Shown here: one piece after another, positions 22,868-33,112 of the stretch
Layout of the letters: each line of letters opens with the position of its first letter
How positions within the stretch are numbered: position 1 is the first letter of the stretch
Assembly (NCBI GenBank): GCA_030272155.1
Contig: CP126201.1
Span: forward strand, 1,470,501-1,534,500
Source: Tetradesmus obliquus
Taxonomy: Eukaryota > Chlorophyta > Chlorophyceae > Sphaeropleales > Scenedesmaceae
Length of the DNA stretch: 64,000 nucleotides
Direction of reading: 5' to 3'
Program-made: the position numbers and the translations under genes
Notes under the pieces: model-generated
Seen by the model: only the letters and a program-made list of their open reading frames with translations
The model's database searches: none
Told to the model about the DNA's origin: nothing

Positions 22868-23835
22868 CTGCCGCCTCACCTGTCAGCAGCCCCCCCCCCC
22901 CCCCTTGTCGTGCGCTGCTGCTGCTGCTGCCGCGTGTGCTTCTGCTGCTGCCACGGCTGCGACATCCCATTGGCACCAATTGTGCTGCTGCTGCTGCTGC
23001 TGCCAGCTGCCGCCTCACCTGTCAGCAGCCCCCGCCCCTTGTCGTGCGCTGCTGCTGCTGCCGCGTGTGCTGCTTCTGCTTGTGCTGCTGCCACGGCTGC
23101 GACATCCCATTGGCACCAATTGTGCTGCTGCTGCTGCTGCTGCTGCTGCCAGCTGCCGCCTCACCTGTCAGCAGCCCCCCCCCCCCCCCCCTTGTCGTGC
23201 GCTGCTGCTGCTGCTGCCGCGTGTGCTTCTGCTGCTGCCACGGCTGCGACATCCCATTGGCACCAATTGTGCTGCTGCTGCTGCTGCTGCCAGCTGCCGC
23301 CTCACCTGTCAGCAGCCCCCGCCCCTTGTCGTGCGCTGCTGCTGCTGTTGCCGCGTGTGCTGCTTCTGCTTGTGCTGCTGCCGCGGCTGCGACATCCCAT
23401 TGGCACCAATTGTGCTGCTGCTGCTGCTGCTGCCAGCTGCCGCCTCACCTGTCAGCAGCTCCCGCCCCTTGTCATGCGCTGCTGCTGCCGCCGCATGTGC
23501 TGCTGCCAGGTTGATGCGGCCGCCCAAGCCTTCCCCTTTCAGCTTCAAGCTCAAGTTGGTGCCTGTCAGCAGGTGGTCCTTGGGGGACACCCACGTGCCC
23601 GCAGCCCTGCAGTCGATGAATGTGGAGAAAGGTAAGCAAAACCCGGCAAGCATGCTTGGTGTTAAATGAGGGCGGCGATCGATTGCTCTGGGACACCTAG
23701 GTGCCGGCCGCCTGGCTGGAAACAAACAGGATCCCCAAAATGGCAGTGAAGGTGTGCATGGTATGTGCTGTCCTTCCCACAAGCACAAATAGATCTGAAA
23801 TGAACAATCACACTGCGTCAATGCAGAGGTATCCC

Positions 23836-23868
<33 letters not shown>

Positions 23869-25739
23869 CACCACAACTCACTTGCAGGCATCCAGCCAGG
23901 TGGCGGCACTGACCACAGGCACGCCTCGTGCCACCGCCAGCAGCAGCTTCAGGCTACGTACGAGCGATGCCTCATCAGCCACCATCACCGTCACTGACGT
24001 GTCCTGCAGCAGCAGTGGCAGCAGCAGCCGGCATACTTCACAACTGGACGGCACCAGCATACACACTTATCGCCCCATTTTGGCAGATCATAAAAAGTGA
24101 TCCAACTATACACTCAGCTGAACCCTGCATTTAGCTCCAGCTGCTGTGGCCTGCACCAGACCCCATGCCTCTGCGATCGCACACCTTTTGGTTGCTAGCC
24201 ACCCTGCCGTTGAGTGACTTCACGATGCGCTCTCCTGCTGCCCGCACAGCGGCAGCCACACCTGCAGCAGCAGCAGCAGCAGCAGCAGAGCGATCAACAC
24301 ACGGCACAAAGCACCACCTCCAGCATCTGTCATTGCCAGCAGTGGCTGGAGAAGCAGGCTCTGCACACACGCTGCCCATGGGGTATCCTCATCGTCACAC
24401 ACACACCTTCCCTTAACTTACGCGGGTGGCGAGTTTTAACACATTACGCGTAGCTCATGCATCCATGCATGCACACGCTGCCCAGCAACCTGTAGCATCA
24501 ATAGCACCAGCTGCCACCCCTGATGAATCAAACAACCAGAACCACGCATGATGTGCAACAGCACGCAGTCAAGTGAACACGTATCTGCAGAATATGTGCT
24601 GCAGGTGCTGAACAGCCGTGTTAGTGACCGAGCGGTGTACGCGACACACTTCCAGCACACATGCGCACTTGATGCAAAAGTAACGACGACGGGGCCAGCC
24701 GCCGCGCTCCGCCGCCGACCCGGACTCAGCCCAGCAGCTGTACGCAGCGCAGCGGCAGTGCGCGGCGACACAGCAGCACTGTCAGGTCCTGCGCTGCCGC
24801 CACGTATAGCACCGCTGCTGCGGCGAGACCGTCGAGCGCTGCCGCTGCTGCCTGCTGCTGCTGCTGCTGCTGAGGCGGCGGCAGTGGGGGTGACAGCAGC
24901 AGGAGATGCGGATGCAGTCCGCAGCGGTGTCGCAGACTTGCGCCTGCTGCTGCCCCTGCCTCTACCGCTGCCTGCTGCTGCCTTGCTGGCACCTCCTGAT
25001 GGAGCAGCAGCAGCAGCAGGCGAAGGCAGATCTGCTGCTGCTGCTGCCTCAGTGACATCAACTGTGAGCCCAGCAGCTGCTGCGCTGCGTTTGGCGTGCC
25101 TGCTGCTGCTGCTGCTGCTGCTGCCCTTAGCTGCTTTGCTGGTGCTGCCAGGCGAGCCTGCAGACTGCTGAGCTCCTGCTGTTTGTTCTGCAGCAGTGTC
25201 AGCAGCAGCAGCAGCAGTAGCAGTAGCAGCAGTAGCAGCTGCTGCTGGTACAGCTGCATGCCGTGCTGCTGCCAGGTCCTGCGGCGGCTGCACAGCAGCA
25301 ATCTTCCTGCAGGTCAGCTTCTTGCGGATTGTGTGCTGCTGCTGCTGCTCATCAGGCCGCTGCTGCTGCTGCTGCTGCTGCTCACTCCGCGATCCGTGAC
25401 TGCTTGCAGCTGCGTCTGCTGGTGGTGATTGCAGCTGGCACAACGACAGGCTGCTGCAGCGAGCCTCCAGCTGCTGCTGCTGCTGCTGCTGCATGACTGG
25501 CAGTTGCTCCTGCAGGACAGGCTGCTGCCGCTGCTGCTGCTGCGCTACTGGTGACTGCTTCTCCTGCTGTCTTTCAAGCAGTGTGCCTGCTGCTGCATGC
25601 CCTGCTGCTGCATGCGCTGCTGCTGCATGCCCCGCTGCTGCATGCCCTGCTGCTGCTGCTGCTGCGGTTGCTGGTGGCGGTTCAGCTGCTGCAGGTGCCT
25701 CACTGGGAAGTGGAGACAGCAGCTCCAACCTTGCTCGCT

Positions 25740-25782
<43 letters not shown>

Positions 25783-25933
25783 CTCAGAGACCTCACACTG
25801 CTGCTGCTGCTGCTGCTGCCCTCTGCTGCAGCTGTCGGGCTGTGGCTGAACATCAGGCACCACAGCAGTAGCAGCAGCAACAGACCGGCGTCGCTTCCTG
25901 CCAGCACTGCTTGTGTCTGCTGCAGCGAGTGGC

Positions 25934-25970
<37 letters not shown>

Positions 25971-27411
25971 AGGCGATGCTGCTGTCAACGTGAGCTGCTC
26001 CGGGCTCGAGCTGCTGCTGCGGCGGCGGCGGCCGCGGCATGCCACTATGCTGTGCTTCTGTTGTATGCTCCACACCATGCTGCTGCTGCTGCTGCTGCTG
26101 CTGCATGGCATGCTGAGCAGCATGTAGACGGCCAACTGCAGCAGGTGCAGCAGCAGCTGCTGCTTCAGCAGCATCAAGTGCCTCCTCTGACGGCTGCTGC
26201 TGCTGCTTCTCTGCCTGCATGAGAACATTTGCTGCCTCAACCTGTCCGCTGCCATCGCCATCCAACACTCCACCACCACCACTAGCAGCAGCAGCAGCAG
26301 CAGCAGCACCAGCAGCAGCACCAGCATCGCCCCAGCGTGGCACAGGTGCTACAGCCCGCCCAAATCGCCCCACAGGGCCAAGCCCTAGCGAGCCAGTGAT
26401 GCGCAGCGAGCAGCCGCTGTCAGACCCTGAACCCTGCCCAAACCCTAAACCCTCGCCCGGGCCCCCTAAACCCTCGCCTAAACCGCTGAACAGATCTAGC
26501 TCTGGGTGGCAGCGCTGGCTGAACTCAATGCCTGATGTGTACTCCTCCCCAAGCTGCTTCTTGCCGGCTGTGCTGCGTGACGATCTGCGCAAACCGCTTG
26601 CTGCTGCTGCTGCTGCTGCTGTTGTCTCTGCTGCTGCTGCTGCTGCTGCTTCAGCTGCTGGATCTGGTGTGATGCTCCTGCTCTTGCTGCGGCTGCCGCC
26701 ACTTTTACTGCGGCCACTGCCACTTTTGCTGTGGCTGCCGCCGCTTGACGCTCTGCTGCGCTTTCTGCCCCTTGCTGCTGCTGTATCATCAGCAACTTCA
26801 CCGCCTGCTACTGCTGCTGCTGCTCTGCCCCTACCCCTGCCGGACCTGCTGCCCTTGATTGCCGCTCTACCTCTACCGCTCCTACCCCTGCCGCTACTGC
26901 TGGTTGCGCCTGCATCTGCTGCTGCCTGTTCGTGAACCCCAAAACCCTGCTGTTCTAGAGCCTCTAAACCCTGCATGTCGTCTACCACTGGGCCTAGCCC
27001 ATCTGTCGTTCCTTGCTGTGCCTGCTGCTGCTGCTGCTGCTGCTGTGCATGCTGCCGGCCTAAGAAGCTCAGGCGCACAGGATTCAGGTTTAGGCCATCT
27101 CCAAACCCTGATCCCAGAGCCCTCAGCGCAGCAGCAGCACCTCTGCCTTCCTGGCGGCTGTCGCCAGACCCCGGGGTTTTGCAAAGGTCTGCTAAACCCT
27201 CGGCAGCCAGCTGCGTGCCAAACCCTATGCTCCCAGCGAGGGGTGATGAGTAGGCCCCACCTGAAGCAGCAGCAGCAGCAGCAGGGGCTAGGGCACGGAC
27301 TGGCGACTGCTGCTGCTGCTGCTGCTGCTGCTGCAAATGCAGGTGGCTGTTAGCTGGCTCTTGCTCAGCAGCAGCAGCAGCTTGCGGTAGGCCTTCCAGC
27401 AAGCAATGTTC

Positions 27412-27457
<46 letters not shown>

Positions 27458-27517
27458 GGCTCTTCGTTAAACAGAGGCACGCGAGGCAGTGGCAGGCGGC
27501 TGCGGCTGGCAGTGCTG

Positions 27518-27552
<35 letters not shown>

Positions 27553-27961
27553 AGGACTCCCTGCAGGCCTTGACACTTCCATTGCAGCAGCAGGCGCTGC
27601 CACCACAGATGTGTCCGCTGCTATGACCTCTATTCCTTGCTGCTCAGTACCCTGCTGCTTCTGCTGCTGCGGTGACGGCAGGGCAACCAGCAGCTGCTGC
27701 TGCTGCTCCTGCGAGCCTGCGCTGCTGCTGCTGCCTCCTGTCAGCTGCTGTGCCAGTTGGCCTGCCAAGTCCAACGCGGCACCCAGCTGCTGGCTGCTGA
27801 GAGGTTGCTGACTGCTCAACAGCTGCTGCTGCTGCTGCTGCTGCTGTTGGGCGGTGACGGTCTCAGCAGCAGCAACAGAAGGGGTAGGTGCTGCAGGTCC
27901 TGCTGCGCCCGCACCCCCTGCTGCTGCACTGGGAACTTGCAGCGCCTCGTCTGCATGCTCT

Positions 27962-28009
<48 letters not shown>

Positions 28010-28233
28010 CCTGCCGACACGCCAGTGGATGTGGCAACAGGGGCATCCTCAGGACCGGCTGCTGCTGCACTGCAAGTTTGCAGTGCCTCATCTGCCTGCT
28101 CTGCAGCTGCAGCGCCAGCAGACGCGCCAGCAGGGGCATCGTCACCACCTGCTGCTGCGTCATCTGCATCTGCTGATGCTGCTGCGCCTGCAGCTGAAGT
28201 TTGTGGCAACGTGATTGCTGCTGCTTCTGGTGC

Positions 28234-28271
<38 letters not shown>

Positions 28272-28575
28272 GTGTGTCTGGCCGGCCGCCAATTGCCCTC
28301 ATCAGCACGAGTGACACCACGTCATCATCCTCACATATTACGCCGTCCCCGTCATCCTCTGTCGTGTCCTTGGTGCTGTCGGCTGACTCACAGGCTGAGT
28401 CAGCACTTGGCTCAGCAGGCTGCTGCTGCTGCTGCTGCTGCTGCTCTTCACATCCAGCTGCAGCTGCTACTTCTAGCATGCTATAAGGAGTTACAGGCTC
28501 CAGTTGCTGCCCTACCTTTCCTCCTCCGTTTGAATCAGCCAATGCTTTTTCTGCTGCGGCTGCGGCTGCTGCTGC

Positions 28576-28625
<50 letters not shown>

Positions 28626-30692
28626 CTGGGGGCTGTAGTGCTGCTGCTGCTGCTGCTGCTGCCAGCACATCCTGCCCATGTGGCTCTGCTATCTGTGTGG
28701 CAAGCAGCTCGCAGGTGCCTTCACAGGGCCACCAGCCAGCCCCAAACCCTGCTGCTGCTGCTGCTGTTATGGCGCCGTAGTCTTGGGTTGCTGGGATGGT
28801 GGATGGCAGGGAGTCTGCAGGGGACTCTGCAGCAGGGCAGGACGCAGGCGGCACTGCTGCTGCTGGTGCTGGTGCTGCTGCTGCTGCAGGAGTTGATGAC
28901 AGTACAGGATCCCCAGCTGCCGTGACTGTTGTTACTGCTGCAGATGCTGATGCAGGAGATGAGACTGCAGGGTTTGCAACTGCAGCCACTGCTGCATGAC
29001 CTACAACAGGATCCGCTGCTGGTGCCACAGCTGTAGGTCGCTTGTGCTGCAGCTGCTGCACCGACTGCTGCTGCTGAGAGGGCTCTTGCACGTGCTCAAG
29101 CTGCTGCTGCTGCTGCTTGCTGTCCTCCTGTGAGCACGGCCCAGCAAACAGCAGCATGGGCTGCTGATGCTCCTGCTGCTTTTGCTGCTGTTGCTGCTCT
29201 GAAGGCTGCTGCTGCTGCTGCTGCAGTTCAGCACCAAACAGCAGTACAGAGTGCTTTTCTTGCTCCTGCTGCTGCTGCTGCTGCTCTTGCAGCTGCTGCG
29301 CTTCCTCCAGAGCACCGCGCCCGTCAGAAGCATCAGTGCCATCAGCTATGGCAGCAGCTGCAGCTGCGTCTGCTGCTTTGCTGTCTTGCAGCACCTTGGC
29401 GGCGCCTGCAGGGCCGATCTTCTGCATCTGCAGCATCGCAGCATCACTAGCTGCTGCTGCTGCTGCTGCCGCTGGAGTGCCTGCGTCCTGGTGCTTCTGA
29501 GCAGCTGAGGCATCTGCTGCAGCCTCTGCTGCTGCAGCCACATCTGCTGCAGCCTCTGCTGCTGCAGCCACATCTGCTGCAGCCTCTGCTGCTGCAGCCA
29601 CATCTGCTGCAGCCTCTGCTGCTGCAGCCACATCTGCTGCAGCTGCAGCTGCTAGTACAACATCCCGCGCAGCTGCAGACCCACTGCCAGCACCTGCAAC
29701 TGCACCACCACCAGCAGCCACACCTGCTACTGCTGCTACAGGATCTGCACCTGCAGAGCCTGCACCTGCGCCATCAGCAGCAGAAGTCATACTACCCTGG
29801 GCATCTGCTGCAGCCTCTGATGCTGCAGCCACGTCTGCTGCAGCTTCTAGTACAACATCCCCGGCAGCTGCAGATGCACTGGTCAAACTACCCTGGGCAG
29901 CAGCACCATTTAGTGCTGCATTTGCCTGCAGCACTGAGTGCACGCCCCGCGCAACTGCCTCGTCCTCCCACCAGTTGCCAGCCGGCCCGCTGCCCTGCGT
30001 GTTGTCATTGTCATTATCAGACGCAAGGGAGGCCAGCGAGGAGGGAGTGTACTGGCTGGGTGGCACGTGCTGCTGCTGCTGCTGCTGCTGTGGGAAGACC
30101 CCTGTGGCAGCAGCGGCAGCAGCGGCGGCAGCAGCAGTGCGGAGGGCGGCTGACAGTGCCGCGCCAGTGGCAGCAGCTGCGGCAGCTGGTGAGGGCTGCG
30201 CTGCTGCTGCTGCTGCTGCTGCTGCTGCGGGTTGACTGCCTGCAGCTGCTGACACCTCTGCGGGGAGCGGTCCAGACACTGCTGCTGTTGCTACTGCTGC
30301 TGCAGTTGCTGCTGCAGGTGCTCCTGCGGCTGCTGCTGCAGCCAGCCCCGAGTGTGCAAGGAATGCATACAGCGCACTCACAGGGTTGCCTGCTGCAGCT
30401 GCAGCTGCTGCTGCTATCGCCTGTGGCGGATACTGCTGCTGCTGCTGTTGCTTGCAACGGGGTGCTGCTGGACTGAGCCCATTCACAGCCCCTGTGGCAG
30501 CAGCAGCTGCTGCAGTGCCAGTGCTGCCACCTGCTGCTGCTGCTGCTGCAGTAGCAGCCGCCTGCAGAGCTTCAGCAGCGGATGGGCTGATGAGTGCAGC
30601 CAGGGCCAGCAGCTGCTGCTGCTGCTGCTGCTGCGGCCGGGAGCTGGGGGTGCAGGCAGCTGCATGTTGCCCCGCACCAGCTGCTGTCACTG

Positions 30693-30745
<53 letters not shown>

Positions 30746-32557
30746 GAAATATCATCAGGGTGCCCAAACTCCAGCCGCACAACGCACTGCCCAAGCCTCA
30801 GAGCATCGCCGCTGCGGGCCGAGTGGCTCATGGCGGGGTTTAGCAGCTTGCTGCTAGGGTTTGGGCCCAAGCGGGTCCCGTTGGTGCTGTGCAGGGCGTG
30901 AATGGTGGCTGCTGAGCCGTCGGCTTCGATTTGGATCATCAGGTGGCTGCCGCTGACTGTTGCATCGTCGATGAGCACGCCTGCAGATAAACACAAACAG
31001 ATGGCAGACTGAAATTCGTGGTTACAGGATGTTGGATGGTGATGGTGGCTGCTGAGCCGTCGGCTTCAATTCAATCATCAGGTGGCTGCCGCTGACTGTT
31101 GTCGATGAGCACGCCTGCGGGAGCACAGCAGCAGAACATGCAAGTGGTGGTGTCGTGTGGCGCAACGTGAGTTTGGTGGTTGTGATGATATTAATCACCA
31201 GGTGGCTGCCGCCGACTGTCGCATCGTCGATGAGCACACCTGCAAAGACACACAAGCAGAACATGCAAGTGGTGGTGTCTTGGGCCGCAGCTTGTGACTG
31301 CCTCCTCTGCTTGCCCTCTTAGCTTCTTAGTATGACTACTTGTTGGGCAAGCAAGGTTGTTTTTGAGGTTGCAGCAGCCTGCGGGTTGGAGTAGTGTTCC
31401 TGCAAGCGCATGAGATTGACTGGCTCCACTGCTACATTTCAAACATCAGGTGGCTGCCGCTGACTGTTGCATCGTCGATGAGCACGACTGCGGAGCATAA
31501 AGGCATATGACCCATGTGATGAGAGACTTAGGGTCACTGTCATAGCATGTGGCAGCAGCCTACAGGTGCATGGATGGTGTTCTTGCAAGCCCCAGGCTGC
31601 AGCTGGGGTATGGTTGCAATAAGGCACTATGCTGTATCTGCTGCTGAAGCCTATGATAATCCTGCAAGCCCCAGCTAGTGAGTGATTGGCTTGGCTGCAG
31701 CAAGGCGGCTGTGGGGCTGAGCATGTACTGTGGAGTGCGCAGCTAGCTGCAGCAATACACGAGCCTCTGCTGTATCTGCTGCCAAAGCCTGCGCTCATTC
31801 TTGCAGGACAGCTGCCAAGTAATGCCAAGCAGCAAAGCTGACAAGCTGACAGCTTTGCACAGTTGGGCTGGGCTAGGCGCAGCAGAGACAACAACACAGG
31901 CAGCAGCAGCAGCAGCAGCAGCAGCAGCTGTACAGCTGTCACATACCATGCACCACTGGCTTGTTGTAGGCGGTGCACCAGTCCTGCTGCCGCTGCTGCA
32001 GGCTGCCGGGAGCATCCTTTCGCCCGATGATGTTGCATCCTGCAAGCAAGCAGAGGTGCAGAGCAGCAGTGAAGGCTAACAAATCACTTGTAAAGCGGCA
32101 GCGCACCCCTGATGGATGTTGACTCTGATACGATACGTATAGCTGCGTGTGCTACCAGCTGCTGCAAGAGACAGCAGCAGGGCAACAGCAACTGCTGATG
32201 AATCCAAGCGTAGAGCTGCAAGCTAGCTGCACAGCAGGCTGCAGCAGGACACTGCCACACTGCTGCAGGAGAGCATGGTGCTTTGCACTCACCGCTGTAT
32301 AGGGGCAGCCGCTCATTGCTGGTGACCAGCCAGCCCACATGGACCTGCAATACAGCAGCTGGCCATAAGCTGTGACTTTGACCGTGCAGCTGCAGGCAGT
32401 TCACTGCTGCTACTGCCTGTGCACAGCACAGCACGTTATGAAATGGATGCAGCTGCTGTGCAGGCTCACTCACCTGCTGTGCAGGCTCCGCCACCAATTG
32501 CTCGTAGTCATCGACGGGCAACGTTCCGAACTGAAAATCCAGGGCCTGCGTGGCCAT
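21820..32557 (-). CDS. giant FHA / tandem-BRCT protein, MDC1-like architecture
   Basis: Eight exons in transcript order: 32557-32474, 32344-32293, 32039-31947, 30980-24669, 24261-24185, 24003-23882, 23606-23449, 22310-21820; 2462 residues. The FHA domain (about 29-125) has the phosphothreonine-binding signature: NIIGRKD, TVSGSHLMIQ and HSTNGTRLG. About 2000 residues of Ala/Gln-rich, Arg/Ser-patched disorder follow, all in one 6.3-kb exon. Tandem BRCT domains close the protein: BRCT1 (PVVVTFASS, SLNGRVASNQK, VTVMVADEASLVRSLKLLLA, GVPVVSAATWLDACK) and BRCT2 (VHCLLAPGLMVGD, LLIVAAGGNML, SREWLMRC). An N-terminal FHA plus C-terminal tandem BRCT is the layout of MDC1, the nuclear mediator that binds phosphorylated H2A.X at DNA breaks, and of related plant BRCT proteins. 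Function is inferred from architecture only. Confidence 0.85.
22439..23386 (-). repeat. array of seven echoes of exon 7 end (BRCT linker)
   Basis: Units of about 145 bp each carry a copy of the exon 7 end (HDKGRGLLTG then GTGAGG donor). All but the outermost also carry an acceptor (GGATGTCGCAG). Predicted exon segments: 23386-23306 (81 nt), 23243-23165 (79), 23096-23019 (78), 22956-22880 (77), 22808-22728 (81), 22659-22579 (81), plus a diverged one ending at 22439. The 78- and 81-nt segments start and end in phase 1, so each could be inserted in frame. The 79- and 77-nt segments contain long C-runs that break the frame. Confidence 0.85.
29513..29645 (-). repeat. coding 30-bp minisatellite
   Basis: A 30-bp unit repeated more than four times without visible change encodes the decapeptide [10 protein letters not shown] in the long disordered region of the FHA-BRCT protein. 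It is probably a recently expanded repeat. Confidence 0.85.
31039..31492 (-). repeat. three echoes of FHA exon 4 start
   Basis: Copies of the exon 4 start (GVLIDDATVSGSHLMIQ) lie in intron 3 at about 31115-31039, 31242-31196 and 31492-31443. The first lost several bases (CATCGACAACAGTC), and the others read VGGSHLVIN and VSGSHLMF. All are acceptor-side copies upstream of the real exon. Confidence 0.88.
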
Positions 32558-33112
32558 TCTTGAGCTGCTGTGCTCACACAGGTGCTACTGAGAGCTCCAT
32601 GCTGCTGCCTCCTCCGGCTGTGTTGCAGTGCCTGGCTGACGGCCTGATACAACGTTCAGGACGTTATCTGGTATGCATTGAAGGCACTGTTTCCGCGTTC
32701 AAGATGAGATCAAGTTGGTCACCGCATGTGACTTGGAGGTGAGGGAGTGTTACCTCGACAACCTCGGCATAAAATATGAACTTTCTAAGACACATGTGAA
32801 CGGAAAGCGCTTAAACCGAGTGCCCACCAGCACAGGCCGAAGGTAACCAGGTGTTACATTCAAACTCCGGATGCCATGATATGCCCGAGCAGGCTGCGAT
32901 GCATGATATTGACCCTTTCAGTGGGTCACAATTAGTTATCAAGCAGAGTACCGTTCAAGCAAATTGCAGTGCTGCCCGAGCTGGCCTGCAGTGCTCCAAC
33001 CCACCCTGCGCAGGGCCTGACATGCTTTTCAAACAGGCTGTGCCTTGGCACAGCTGCAACGCCGTCGACAGCTGATGTCCAAACTCCAATGTGACCACAC
33101 GTAAACGCGGGC
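32558..33112. other. intergenic spacer between two minus-strand genes
   Basis: This holds the promoter and 5' leader of the FHA-BRCT gene and the 3' flank of SPF27. A TGTAA on the minus strand near 32850, about 260 bp past the SPF27 stop, is a plausible polyadenylation signal. No gene is seen. Confidence 0.5.

Noticed and set aside
22154-23669. Long overlapping plus-strand frames (up to 493 codons) rich in Cys, Leu and Ala
   Set aside because: They are antisense shadows of the BRCT-linker echo array. The minus strand explains the sequence with consistent splice phases.
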